Below are positions 52,491 to 61,465 of a stretch of DNA of 64,000 bases, piece after piece; the first letter of the stretch is position 1; every line of letters begins with the position of its first letter. The notes beneath the pieces are model-generated. The model was not told where the DNA came from. It saw nothing but the letters and a program-made list of their open reading frames with translations, and did no database searches. The stretch comes from AG2 sp036493735 (lineage in GTDB: Bacteria > Gemmatimonadota > Gemmatimonadetes > Gemmatimonadales > Gemmatimonadaceae), in NCBI GenBank assembly GCA_036493735.1, contig DASXPH010000098.1, positions 62,001 through 126,000 of the forward strand. Reading direction: 5' to 3'. The translations under genes and the position numbers were made by a program.

Positions 52491-53713
52491 TGATCACTCT
52501 TTGACGCGAGCTCGCGAACTCGGTCTTCCGCGTTCTTGCGGCGTAAATCGCTCTGACTGGCCAGAGCGAGGAAGTTGCGATACTGCGCGAGGGCGTCCGC
52601 TCCACGCCCTTGTTTGTCGAGCACCTCGCCAAGCTGGGCATACGGCGTCGGGAACACTGGATCGATCTCGATCGCTTTGCGAAGCTGCTCTTCAGCGTCT
52701 TTGTATTTCCCAGACGTCGCGAGCGAGAATCCATAGATGTAGCGCAGGCCCGGGTCGTCGCCGCGAATCTGAACCGCGAGGTCCATCTCCGTGAGGGCAG
52801 TCGTCGTGTCCTTGGCGTCCAGCGCCATGTACGCCAGCTGAACGTGTGCGGGGAAGTAGGAGAGATCCTCCTGGAGCGCTCGGCCGAAAGCCTCCTTCGC
52901 CGCCACGTTGTTGCCGAGGCGCTGATACACGAGGCCGATGCTGTGCTCGATGAGTGCCTTCGACTCGTATACGTAGACGAGATCCTTCTTGTCCGCTTTG
53001 CGCATCTCGTCCACCGCTTGCGACAGCTCAGCGAGGGCGCTGTCGCCCTGATTCAGCTGGAAGAAGATCCGGCCGCGGTCGGCGCGATACTCGGCCTTGT
53101 GCTTGGCGTTCTTGATCGCATCGGCATAGAGTCGTAGCGCATCAGCGAAACGCCCCTCGCCGTAGGCCTGCCACGCTCGCGTGCCGGATGACGCGTTTTG
53201 ATTGATGTAACGCTCGATCTCGTATTGCACCTCGTTCTGACTGACGTTGTTCCTCCGCGCGTAGTCCTCGGCCCAGTTCCCGATGTAACTGCGGAACATC
53301 AGGAGCTCGAGCTTGCGATAGAGGAAGGGATTGAGCGTGAGCGAGTAGTAGTAGAGCGAGTCGATCCGCTTCACTTCGTCCGACTGAAGGGTGCGGCGAT
53401 CATCATCCTCGTATCTCTGGAAGCGCCACTTATCGCTGAGCAGGAGCGCGCATCGCCGCCCGTAGTACGCATCGGCAAGCAGCGGATTGATTCGCGCGGC
53501 CCAGTAGAACGAATTGGCGGCTTCCTCCGGATCTCGATTGAGTTTCGCGAGTCCGTAATCGTAGTAGACCTGGGCACTGTTCGTGTCGACGCCAGCCGGC
53601 ATCTTCGGCCGACGGGGCTCGTCTTTCGGTTTCTGCGCGTGCGTCGATGGGCCAATCGTCAGGAACGCGATCGCGAGGGCGGATGCGAGCGAGCGACGCA
53701 TTGCTTCCTCCAC
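52487..53713 (-). CDS. TPR-repeat exported protein
   Basis: 408 residues with a signal peptide (LASALAIAFLTIGPSTHAQ). At least six TPR-like helical pairs are visible, for example NSFYWAARINPLLADAYYGR, VYQRLGNNVAAKEAFGRAL and AEEQLRKAIEIDPVFPTPYA with the YAQLGEVLDKQGRGADALAQ pair. It likely scaffolds the S41 peptidase or other periplasmic partners. No catalytic residues. It is the first gene of the TPR-S41-MFS run. Confidence 0.85.
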   Translation of the reverse strand: MEEAMRRSLASALAIAFLTIGPSTHAQKPKDEPRRPKMPAGVDTNSAQVYYDYGLAKLNRDPEEAANSFYWAARINPLLADAYYGRRCALLLSDKWRFQRYEDDDRRTLQSDEVKRIDSLYYYSLTLNPFLYRKLELLMFRSYIGNWAEDYARRNNVSQNEVQYEIERYINQNASSGTRAWQAYGEGRFADALRLYADAIKNAKHKAEYRADRGRIFFQLNQGDSALAELSQAVDEMRKADKKDLVYVYESKALIEHSIGLVYQRLGNNVAAKEAFGRALQEDLSYFPAHVQLAYMALDAKDTTTALTEMDLAVQIRGDDPGLRYIYGFSLATSGKYKDAEEQLRKAIEIDPVFPTPYAQLGEVLDKQGRGADALAQYRNFLALASQSDLRRKNAEDRVRELASKSDQ

Positions 53714-53811
53714 GGAGGCTCGGGTGCGAGAGAGCGTGGCTACACTGCGTCAAAGACTCCTCGTGCGCAAGGCAGCAACCGCATGGGGCGCGTCGCCCGA
53801 CGAAAACATCA

Positions 53812-53844
53812 CGAGGGCGCAACGTCCGAGACGTTGCGCCCTCG
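53812..53844 (-). terminator. Perfect 14-bp hairpin downstream of a minus-strand gene
   Basis: CGAGGGCGCAACGT at 53812-53825 pairs exactly with ACGTTGCGCCCTCG at 53831-53844 around CCGAG. It is followed on the minus strand by GATGTTTTCG, so it fits an intrinsic terminator for the gene ending at 53869. Confidence 0.75.
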
Positions 53845-53868
53845 ATTGATGATATCCTAACGCGTGCG

Positions 53869-54552
53869 CTACTTGCCGTGCTTGACCTGGAACTTGTCGA
53901 CGTGCACGTCGAGGTTGTGGTTCACACGAATGCCGGCTTGCCCATTGCCGGCGAAGTTATGCATCTCCGCCTTTGACAAGCCCTTCACGACCTTGCCGTT
54001 CGCGAGGAAGTCGACAGAATCCGCGCTCACCCGAACCGCGAGCTCGTTCGTTGCCTTGCCGTTCGCGTCGGCCTTGTTCGTCGCGTCCGTGTCCGTCCAA
54101 TCGACGATCTTGTGGACTTCGTTGCCCGCGCGGTGATTGATGAGATACTTACCATCGCCACGGGTCTCGAAATACAGGTAGCTCTGCGTCGAATCGTTGA
54201 GGTGCTCGCCTCCGACGAAAAGGCCGTAGGCTTCAGGATGCATGGGCTCCTTGGTCTGCGTGAAGCTCGCGCTGACCGTGTAATTCCCCTTGGCCTCGTC
54301 CTTCGGGTTCCAGTAGATCGCCGCCGGGCCCGAGGTGACATGATATCCGCTGCCCATCGCCACGAACTTCGCCTCGTCGAGCTTCATCCCGCGACGCTCG
54401 GCCTGCGGATCGAGGCGTCCGTGCCAGCCGGCGGCGCTGATCCCTCCCGCCACCTTGTGCGTGGGATCGTTGTCCTTCGCCTGCTGCGCCGCTTGTGCCA
54501 TCAGCGGCGACGCCGTAGCGACCATTGCCAACGTGAGAATCGTCTTGCGCAT
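53869..54552 (-). CDS. Exported beta-sandwich-like protein
   Basis: The start at ATG 54550-54552 has AGGAGGAG close upstream. 227 residues. A signal peptide (MRKTILTLAMVATASPLMAQ) is followed by a sandwich-like domain: GWHGRLDPQAERRGMKLDEAK, YHVTSGPAAIYWNP, YTVSASFTQTKEP, EAYGLFVGGEHLNDSTQSYL, YFETRGDGKYLINHRAGNE and AGIRVNHNLDVHVDKFQV. The order resembles the 3-keto-disaccharide hydrolase/DUF1080-like jelly-roll. I would not assign an enzyme. Periplasmic by its signal. Confidence 0.65.
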   Translation of the reverse strand: MRKTILTLAMVATASPLMAQAAQQAKDNDPTHKVAGGISAAGWHGRLDPQAERRGMKLDEAKFVAMGSGYHVTSGPAAIYWNPKDEAKGNYTVSASFTQTKEPMHPEAYGLFVGGEHLNDSTQSYLYFETRGDGKYLINHRAGNEVHKIVDWTDTDATNKADANGKATNELAVRVSADSVDFLANGKVVKGLSKAEMHNFAGNGQAGIRVNHNLDVHVDKFQVKHGK

Positions 54553-54708
54553 AGCTACTCCTCCTGAGGGTGCATTCGGGCGTCGGATACGACCTCGCTT
54601 CGTGAGGCGACGGGGCCGCCCCACATGTGGGGCGTGAAATATGACCAGCGGCACGCGTTCGGTCGAGTCGTCCGAGTCCCGGGTGAGCATCTCTGACGGA
54701 TTCTTTAA

Positions 54709-56247
54709 CTAATCGGCCGAGATCTCCCCAAGATGCATTCGCCGCTGATGCGCCGGATCGTCCACGCTCGCCCGCTCACTCATCAGCGAGACCACAATTC
54801 CAACGACGAACGACAATGGAATCGTGAGCAACGCTGGGTTCTTGAGCGGGAACCAGGCGGTCTGATGCTTGAGAATGTCCACCTGGATCGTCGGCGAAAG
54901 ATAGATCAGGAGCAGCGTCGCGAGGGTACCGAAGAGCATGCTCGAGACGGCCCCGGCGGTCGTGAATCGCCGCCAGAAGATCGACAGAAGTAGGGCGGGG
55001 AAATTGCCGCTCGCGGCGATGGCGAACGCGAGAGAAACCATGTAGGCGACGTTCTGCCCCTTGAACGTGATGCCGAGCACAATCGCGATGATACCGAGAA
55101 TGACCGTTGCCACGCGTGCGACACGGAGCTCGTCACGCGAATCGGCCTCGCCGCGATGCATGGCGTTGACCCAGAGATCGTGCGATAGCGCCGCGGCGCC
55201 TGACAGCGTGAGGCCCGCAACCACCGCGAGAATCGTCGCGAACGCCACGGCAGCGATGAATCCGAGAAAGGGGGTGCCGCCAAGGAACTCTGCGAGCAGC
55301 GGCGCGGCCATGTTGCCGCCCTTGTCGACGACCTTGATTGCGTCCGGACCGACAAAAACCATCGCGCCGAAGCCGAGCACGAAGGTCAGCAGATAAAAGA
55401 AGCCAATCAGCCCCGTGGCATAGAACACCGACGTCCTGGCCGCTCGCGCATCCGGCACGGTGTAGAAACGCATGAGAATGTGCGGCAATCCCGCGGTCCC
55501 GAACATGAGCGCCATGCCAAGCGAGATGGTATCCAGGGGATTGGATACGAGCTTTCCGGGATTGAGAACGCCGGCTCCGTACTTCGTTGCTGCCGCACCG
55601 AACAACGCTGCGGGATTGAAGTGGAAACGCGCGAGCACCATCACCGCGAGCACGAATGCGCCGGCCAGCAGGAGCGCGGCTTTGACGATCTGCACCCAGG
55701 TGGTGGCGAGCATGCCGCCGAACAACACGTACGCGATCATCGCCGCGCCGACGATGACAATCGCCGTCTCGTACGACAGCCCGAACATCAGTTTGATCAA
55801 CCCACCTGCGCCCACCATCTGCGCGATGAGATAGAGGATCACCGTCGCCAGCGTTCCGATCGCCGCCGCGATCCGAACGGGCGTCTGCTTCAGTCGTAAG
55901 GCAACGACGTCGGCAAACGTGTACTTCCCGAGATTCCGCAGCGGCTCGGCGATGAGGAACAACACGACCGGCCAGCCGACGAGCCACCCAGTCGAGTAGA
56001 TCAGCCCATCGAAGCCCGTGGTCGACACCAGTCCGGCGATGCCGAGGAAGGAGGCGGCGCTCATGTAGTCGCCGGCGAGCGCGAAGCCGTTCTGGCCCGG
56101 ACTGATCGTGCGACCCGCGGCGTAGAAGTGCTCTGTCGTACGCGTCCGCCGCGCTGCCCAGTACGTGATGGCGAGGGTGATGAGGATGAAAAGAATGAAG
56201 AAAGCGATGGCGACCGAATTCGGTTGGCCGATGGCAGTCGTATTCAT
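54709..56247 (-). CDS. Solute:sodium symporter (ActP-like cation/monocarboxylate symporter)
   Basis: 512 residues with about thirteen spans. RTTEHFYAAGRTISPGQNGF and ALAGDYMSAASFLGIAGLV are the sodium/substrate-binding segment of the SSS family, most like acetate permease ActP. It pairs with a DUF485 protein, as actP does with yjcH in E. coli. The start overlaps the DUF485 gene stop (4 bp). The third partner, upstream, is a gamma-glutamyltransferase, which is unusual for an acetate system. The substrate could be acetate or an amino-acid product, which is inference. Confidence 0.9.
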   Translation of the reverse strand: MNTTAIGQPNSVAIAFFILFILITLAITYWAARRTRTTEHFYAAGRTISPGQNGFALAGDYMSAASFLGIAGLVSTTGFDGLIYSTGWLVGWPVVLFLIAEPLRNLGKYTFADVVALRLKQTPVRIAAAIGTLATVILYLIAQMVGAGGLIKLMFGLSYETAIVIVGAAMIAYVLFGGMLATTWVQIVKAALLLAGAFVLAVMVLARFHFNPAALFGAAATKYGAGVLNPGKLVSNPLDTISLGMALMFGTAGLPHILMRFYTVPDARAARTSVFYATGLIGFFYLLTFVLGFGAMVFVGPDAIKVVDKGGNMAAPLLAEFLGGTPFLGFIAAVAFATILAVVAGLTLSGAAALSHDLWVNAMHRGEADSRDELRVARVATVILGIIAIVLGITFKGQNVAYMVSLAFAIAASGNFPALLLSIFWRRFTTAGAVSSMLFGTLATLLLIYLSPTIQVDILKHQTAWFPLKNPALLTIPLSFVVGIVVSLMSERASVDDPAHQRRMHLGEISAD

Positions 56248-56609
56248 CGCATCGCTCCCCTGTCGGCATCGGCGGCGTTCAGTGAACGCAGTGCGGCATC
56301 GTAGTGTGTGTTCGCCCAGCGGACATAGAAGAAGGTGAGCAACCAGGAGACAACGATCACCAACGCACCGAGCAGAATGCCGAGGGTGAGACCCGGCGTC
56401 ACGAGCGTCGCAAGCAGGGGGCGGTCGTACGCGATGAGAACGATGAAGCCGAAGTACAGCACGATCATCACAGCCGTCAGCGTCAGCGCGATGCGCCATC
56501 GCCGCGCCGCCAGCGCTTTCAATTGCTCATCTGCGGCGGCTCGAGTGGTAGGCAAGGTGTCCCCCGTTCGCTTGGTGTGTTCGTGATTCGTGGTGACTGC
56601 CGCGTTCAA
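56244..56609 (-). CDS. DUF485 membrane protein (YjcH-like)
   Basis: 121 residues with two membrane spans around IALTLTAVMIVLYFGFIVLI and GILLGALVIVVSWLLTFFYV. RWANTHYDAALRSL at the end matches the DUF485 tail. Members co-occur with ActP-type symporters as accessory subunits. Here it overlaps both neighbours by 4 bp, so the symporter, DUF485 and gamma-glutamyltransferase are expected to be made together. Confidence 0.9.
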   Translation of the reverse strand: MNAAVTTNHEHTKRTGDTLPTTRAAADEQLKALAARRWRIALTLTAVMIVLYFGFIVLIAYDRPLLATLVTPGLTLGILLGALVIVVSWLLTFFYVRWANTHYDAALRSLNAADADRGAMR

Positions 56610-58348
56610 TACCCACCCGCGTAACCATCCTTGCGTGGATCCGAACCTGCCATGTAGCCGTGAGGCAGCCTGATGATCGCCTGGCTACCCCCGAAAGGCT
56701 GACCACCCATAAAAACGATCTGATGCCCCATCGCCGTCAACGCGGCGCGGACACTATCGGTGATCGGCGGCTCGAGGGCGACGTGCAGACCCTCGAGGTG
56801 ACGGAATCGCGCCGCGTCCATTGCCTGCTGCACGTCCATGCCGAACACCAGCATGTTCAGTAAGAACTGAACGTGACCCTGCGCCTGCATCGCGCCACCC
56901 ATGAGACCGAAGCTCATCCACGGTTCGTCGCCGCGTCCGTCCGGCTGCGGGTTCGCCGCCGGCTTCGTCACGAATCCCGGAATCAGTGTATGGAAGGGAC
57001 GTTTCCCCGGCGCGACCGTGTTCGGCAGTCCCGGCTCCAGCGTGAAGCCGGCGCCGCGGTCCTGCAACGCGAAGCCAAGCCCCGGCACGACGACTCCCGA
57101 CCCGAATTCGTCGAAGAGGCTGTTGATGAATGACACCATGTTGCCGGCGCTGTCCGCGACGGTGAGGTAGATCGTCTCACTCGACGTGAGAGCCGGCCCT
57201 GGATCGACATGGGTCGACGCGTGCTCGCGGTCGATGTGGCTCCGTCGCTCGGCGATGAACTGATCCGAGAGGAGGTAGCTCGGCGGCACTGTCAGATGAT
57301 CGGCGTCGCCGACGTAGCGAGCAAGATCCGCGTAGGCGAGCTTCTTCGCCTCGATGAGCAGATGCAGATACGCGGAGGAATTGTGACCGAGCGCCGGGAG
57401 ATCGTGCGGCTCGAGCATCTTCAACATCTCGAGCGTGGCGATGCCCTGGTTGTTCGGCGGCAGCTCCCACACCCGGTAGCCCTTGAAGTTCACCGAGATT
57501 GGCGTTTCCCACGTCGGCGCGTTCTTCCGCAAGTCGTCCATCGTCAGAAAGCCGCCAAGCGCGTGAACGCGGGAAACGAGCTGCTCGCCTAACGGGCCAT
57601 TGTAGAACTCGTTCGCCCCGCCGCGCGCGATGGCGCGCAGCGTCCTGGCGTAGTCCGGATTCCGAAACCACTCGCCGGCGCGCGGCGAGCGCCGCGCCGA
57701 GCCATCGGCCACGAGGAAGGTTGTCCGCGCCCCCTCGTCGTGTTCCAGAACCTGCTCCGCGCCCTCCCAGTCGCGTGAGATCACCGGGGTCACCGGGAAT
57801 CCTTCGTCCGCATAACGAATCGCCGGCTGAAGTGCTTTCGCGAGTGAGATCGTCCCGTAGCGCGAGAGCAGCGCCTGCCACCCCGCGAGCGCGCCCGGTA
57901 CGGTGATCGACTCCGCACTCCGGCCGACGACATGAGTGCGGCCGCGCTTCAGCAGCTCGTCGCGCGTCATGAGCGCGCCCGCGCGACCGCTCGCATTCAA
58001 CGCGACGAGATGCTTCTCCTTCGCCGACCAGATGAGCGCGAACATATCGCCGCCGACGCCCGTCATCATTGGCTCGACCACCGACAGCACTGCCGCGGCC
58101 GTCACGGCTGCATCGATCGCATTTCCGCCTCGCTGCAGAACGCCAAGCGCGGCTTCGGTCGCGAGAGGCTGGCTCGTGGCCGCGACACCGTGCGGCGCGT
58201 ACACCGGTGACCTGCCGGCCATCGTCAACGGGCGCGCGGCCGGAGCCTGCTGCGCGCCCGCCGCGGACGCCGTCGCGGAGAATAGCATGAGCCCCTCGAG
58301 CGCGCGAAAGCGGCGAAAGGACCGGGAGCGTACCAGATTGAGATGCAT
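56606..58348 (-). CDS. Gamma-glutamyltransferase, second paralogue
   Basis: 580 residues. Signal-like N-terminus (LEGLMLFSATASAAGAQQ), then QRGGNAIDAAVTAAAVLSVV and TGVGGDMFALIWSAKE. The autoproteolytic threonine sits in SSETIYLTVADSAGNMVSFI, where the usual DDTTHYSVVD is changed to ETIYLTV. That variant is seen in capsule depolymerase- and acylase-type relatives, so the substrate may not be glutathione. It is coupled to the DUF485 and symporter genes downstream. Confidence 0.88.
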   Translation of the reverse strand: MHLNLVRSRSFRRFRALEGLMLFSATASAAGAQQAPAARPLTMAGRSPVYAPHGVAATSQPLATEAALGVLQRGGNAIDAAVTAAAVLSVVEPMMTGVGGDMFALIWSAKEKHLVALNASGRAGALMTRDELLKRGRTHVVGRSAESITVPGALAGWQALLSRYGTISLAKALQPAIRYADEGFPVTPVISRDWEGAEQVLEHDEGARTTFLVADGSARRSPRAGEWFRNPDYARTLRAIARGGANEFYNGPLGEQLVSRVHALGGFLTMDDLRKNAPTWETPISVNFKGYRVWELPPNNQGIATLEMLKMLEPHDLPALGHNSSAYLHLLIEAKKLAYADLARYVGDADHLTVPPSYLLSDQFIAERRSHIDREHASTHVDPGPALTSSETIYLTVADSAGNMVSFINSLFDEFGSGVVVPGLGFALQDRGAGFTLEPGLPNTVAPGKRPFHTLIPGFVTKPAANPQPDGRGDEPWMSFGLMGGAMQAQGHVQFLLNMLVFGMDVQQAMDAARFRHLEGLHVALEPPITDSVRAALTAMGHQIVFMGGQPFGGSQAIIRLPHGYMAGSDPRKDGYAGGY

Positions 58349-58366
58349 TGGTGGAATATGATTTCG

Positions 58367-60046
58367 TTAAACAATCGGTATCGCGACGGGGGCCTTGAGT
58401 GTCGTCGGATCAGCGGGGTCGCACGCGTGAGCATAATAGTCGCGGTAACGCTCGCGAAGCGCGCGCTTCTGGAATTTGCCGACACTCGTCTTCGGAATCG
58501 CTTCCACGAACTCGATCGCATCGGGCAGCCACCATTTGGGAAACTGCGCCGCGAGTCGCGCGCGCACGAGCTCCGGTGAACAAGTCTGGCCGTCGCGCAC
58601 CACGACGAGCGCCAGCGGGCGCTCGTCCCATCGTGGATGCGGAATTCCAATGACGACCGCTTCGGCGACACCTTCAACACCCATAATTGCGTTTTCCAAC
58701 GCGACGGAGCTGATCCACTCGCCACCGGACTTGATCACATCCTTGGAGCGATCGCGGATCGCGATGTAGCCGCGTGCGTCGATGCTCGCCATATCGCCAG
58801 TTCTGAACCAGCCGTCCTTCGTGAAGCGATCGGCGCCTTCGGGCGCGTCGTAATACGACGACGCCACCCACGGACCGCGGACTTCCAGCTCACCCATGCC
58901 GCTGTCGTCCCACGGGCGCACGCCGGATTCGTCGCGGACGCGTATCTCCACCAGCGGCAGCGGTCTGCCGGCGCGGGCGCGATAGGCGTACTGGGTCGTC
59001 GAGTCCGCGGCGGCAAGCTCCGTCGTTAGGGCGGATGTGCTACCGACCGGCGACGTCTCCGTCATTCCCCAGCCCTGCGTGATCGCGATGCCATGCCGTT
59101 CCGCGAAGGCGCGGATCAACGATTCGGGAACCGCCGCGCCGCCGATCAGGACGTGCTCTAACGCGGAGAGATCATATGCCGCGGCATTGCGGTCGAGCTC
59201 CTGCAAGATGCCCATCCAGATCGTCGGAACACCCATCGTATGGGTGACGCGCTCCGAAGCGAGCAGCTCGAGCACACTCCGCGGGTCGAGGTGAGGACCG
59301 GCGTGGACCTGATTCGCTCCCGCGAGCGCCGCCGCGTACGGCGCACCCCACGCATTCGCATGGAACATCGGCACGACCGGCAACACGACGTCACGCTCGG
59401 AGATTCCGAGATATCCCGCCTGGTTCACCACCAGCGTGTGGAGTAGCTGAGAGCGATGCGAGTACACCACGCCCTTCGGCCGCCCTGTCGTACCGCTCGT
59501 GTAGCACATGGCAGCCGCGTCGCGCTCGTCGAGCGGCTCATCGAATGGGTCCGCCTCGGCGGCCGCGATCAGGGCCTCGTAGTCGAGCGCGCCATGCACC
59601 TGGTCCGCGCCATCGCCAGCATCGACGACGATGACCTCGCGGAGCGTGGTCAGCCGATCGCGGAATCGCTCGAAGGCCGGCAGCAGGACGCGGTCGACGA
59701 TGATGACCTTGTCGCCCGCGTGGTTCGCAATGTACGCCAGCTCGTCCGGGGCGAGTCGGATGTTGAGCGTATGCACAACAGCGCCCATGCATGGTACCGC
59801 GAAATACGCTTCGACGTGCTGGTGGTGATTCCAGCAGAATGTCGCTACCCGGTCTCCGCGCTCGACGCCGAGCTGCCGTAACGCTCCGGCAAGCCGGCGC
59901 GACCGCTGCAAGACCTCCGCGTACGTCAGGCGGCGGACACGACGATCCGGCAGTCGGCTGGCGACGAACTTCGCGCCATGCAGCGACTCGGCGTGCCGCA
60001 CGATCTGGGGAATCGTGAGCGGCACATCCATCATCAGCCCTTGCAT
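58367..60046 (-). CDS. Long-chain fatty acid-CoA ligase (acyl-CoA synthetase)
   Basis: From ATG 60044-60046, preceded by GGAGGCGAGG, 559 residues. The AMP-binding P-loop MCYTSGTTGRPKGVVYSHRS lies around residues 180-200. It is followed by GWGMTETSPVG, a DGWFRTGDMASIDARGYI hinge region, SKDVIKSGGEWISS and a C-terminal catalytic lysine in IPKTSVGKFQKR. The order matches medium/long-chain ligases of the FadD3/AlkK type. Activates fatty acids for beta-oxidation. It is separated from its neighbours by short gaps. Confidence 0.92.
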   Translation of the reverse strand: MQGLMMDVPLTIPQIVRHAESLHGAKFVASRLPDRRVRRLTYAEVLQRSRRLAGALRQLGVERGDRVATFCWNHHQHVEAYFAVPCMGAVVHTLNIRLAPDELAYIANHAGDKVIIVDRVLLPAFERFRDRLTTLREVIVVDAGDGADQVHGALDYEALIAAAEADPFDEPLDERDAAAMCYTSGTTGRPKGVVYSHRSQLLHTLVVNQAGYLGISERDVVLPVVPMFHANAWGAPYAAALAGANQVHAGPHLDPRSVLELLASERVTHTMGVPTIWMGILQELDRNAAAYDLSALEHVLIGGAAVPESLIRAFAERHGIAITQGWGMTETSPVGSTSALTTELAAADSTTQYAYRARAGRPLPLVEIRVRDESGVRPWDDSGMGELEVRGPWVASSYYDAPEGADRFTKDGWFRTGDMASIDARGYIAIRDRSKDVIKSGGEWISSVALENAIMGVEGVAEAVVIGIPHPRWDERPLALVVVRDGQTCSPELVRARLAAQFPKWWLPDAIEFVEAIPKTSVGKFQKRALRERYRDYYAHACDPADPTTLKAPVAIPIV

Positions 60047-60122
60047 CCTCGCCTCCCGGTCATCGGCAGCGCGAGCATGCACCGGCGGGCCGCCGGTGGC
60101 AAGGGCGATCCTGCTTCGACCG

Positions 60123-60548
60123 CTACTTCGCCCCTTTATCCAGATCCAGCGAAGCCGAGTTGATGCAGTAGCGAAGACCCGTGGGCTGCGGTCCGTCGTC
60201 GAAGAGGTGGCCGAGGTGACCGCCGCAGCGCGCGCAATGCACCTCCGTGCGGCGCATGAAGAGGCTACGGTCCTCCTCGGCGTCTACGCGGGTGCTCTCG
60301 ATTGGCTGATAAAAGCTCGGCCAGCCCGATCCCGATTCGAACTTCGTCGACGCGTCGAAGAGTGGATTGCCACACGCGGCGCAGCGATAGACGCCATCCG
60401 CGTGCTCGTTCCAGTATTTGCCGGTGAACGGCGGCTCTGTCCCCTTCTCGCGCAACACCCGATACTGCTGCGGCGTCAGGTCCTTGCGCCACTCGGCCTC
60501 CGACTTCTCGACCTTCGCGTCCGTCTTGTCTGTATTCGTTTCGCTCAT
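60123..60548 (-). CDS. msrB: Peptide-methionine (R)-S-oxide reductase MsrB
   Basis: 141 residues from ATG 60546-60548. Two zinc CxxC pairs, CAACGNPL and CARCGGHLGH, the signature FDASTKFESGSGWPSF, and the catalytic cysteine in RYCINSASLDL are present. It reduces methionine-R-sulfoxide in proteins. No MsrA is adjacent. The neighbour upstream is a TAT-exported DsrE-like protein, so a shared redox theme is possible. Confidence 0.95.
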   Translation of the reverse strand: MSETNTDKTDAKVEKSEAEWRKDLTPQQYRVLREKGTEPPFTGKYWNEHADGVYRCAACGNPLFDASTKFESGSGWPSFYQPIESTRVDAEEDRSLFMRRTEVHCARCGGHLGHLFDDGPQPTGLRYCINSASLDLDKGAK

Positions 60549-60577
60549 CGCTTTCCTCCGTTTCCCGAAATGAGCAG

Positions 60578-60604
60578 CGGGGGCTGCCTCATAGGCAACC
60601 CCCG
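60578..60604 (-). terminator. Imperfect hairpin downstream of the DsrE-like gene
   Basis: CGGGGGCTGCC (60578-60588) faces GGCAACCCCCG (60594-60604), with one C/A mismatch and a 5-base loop. It sits between the minus-strand DsrE-like gene (ends 60641) and msrB. No T-run is visible. Confidence 0.5.
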
Positions 60605-60640
60605 AAGTCTTTACCAAGATCACCGGCGGCGGCGCACCGG

Positions 60641-61309
60641 TCACCCAGCATAACAGTACGTACACCCCTTCTTCTGAGCCCGGTTCACGGCAAAAACTCC
60701 CGACGGTACGACGTTCACTCCCTTGAACATTCCCGCGAGCCAATCCTGCTTCGCGGACTCTTTCGGCTGCCCCGCAAACCCTGCCGCCATTCCGCTCAAC
60801 ACGTTGAGCGCAACGTTGCACACGGTGAATACCACGCCGCGCGCCTGCAGCTTCTCGAAGGCCATTCCCGGGAATAACAGCTCGCCTTCCTTCGCGTACG
60901 CATATGGATTGCGCACCGCGGGCGCTTTGGTCGCGGGATCGTTGACCTTGAACATCTCGCCGAGCTTGTACCGAGCCCAGATGTCGTCCTTGAATGCCAA
61001 TGGAATCGCGAAGTGGCGAAGCCCGACCACCGCCGTGATGTCCTTGTCCGGCACCTTGTAGGACTCGCCGATCGTGTTCATGAACGTCATCGCGAAGCTG
61101 AACGGAAAGCCCTCGTTTACCGTCACCGCATCGAAGAATTGACGGTAGCTGCCGGTGATGCCAGCGAGCCAATCGTCCACACCGGAAGCGAGTGGTACTT
61201 CCGCTCGCAGCGCTTCGGGATCCGTGGCAGCCATGCCCATCGCCGCGAGTGTGCCAGCCGTTAGGCGCCCGATGAATCCGCGGCGGTGCGTCGCTACAAA
61301 GAGTGACAT
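60641..61309 (-). CDS. TAT-exported DsrE-like protein with C-terminal CxxC
   Basis: 222 residues. The N-terminus (HRRGFIGRLTAGTLAAMGMA) has a twin-arginine-type R-R and hydrophobic core. A DsrE-like fold follows: VVGLRHFAIPLAFKDDIWARYKLG, LQARGVVFTVCNVALN and VVPSGVFAVNRAQKKGC. The terminal GCTYCYAG provides a CxxC-type redox pair, and a third cysteine lies in VCNVAL. DsrE-family proteins relay sulfur or thiols; TAT export would place this one in the periplasm. Substrate unknown. Confidence 0.65.
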   Translation of the reverse strand: MSLFVATHRRGFIGRLTAGTLAAMGMAATDPEALRAEVPLASGVDDWLAGITGSYRQFFDAVTVNEGFPFSFAMTFMNTIGESYKVPDKDITAVVGLRHFAIPLAFKDDIWARYKLGEMFKVNDPATKAPAVRNPYAYAKEGELLFPGMAFEKLQARGVVFTVCNVALNVLSGMAAGFAGQPKESAKQDWLAGMFKGVNVVPSGVFAVNRAQKKGCTYCYAG

Positions 61310-61465
61310 GATGCGCCTCCTGAAATGGGGGTGGTGCTGCGCAACCGTCAGATGCGCGTGGCGCGCATCACTCCAGCCATAGACGACTATTTTTCGACGC
61401 TTCGCTTTGGCGAGCTAATAGATCCTCCTCCCGTCTGAAATGCAACGATTGTGGATAACAACGCA

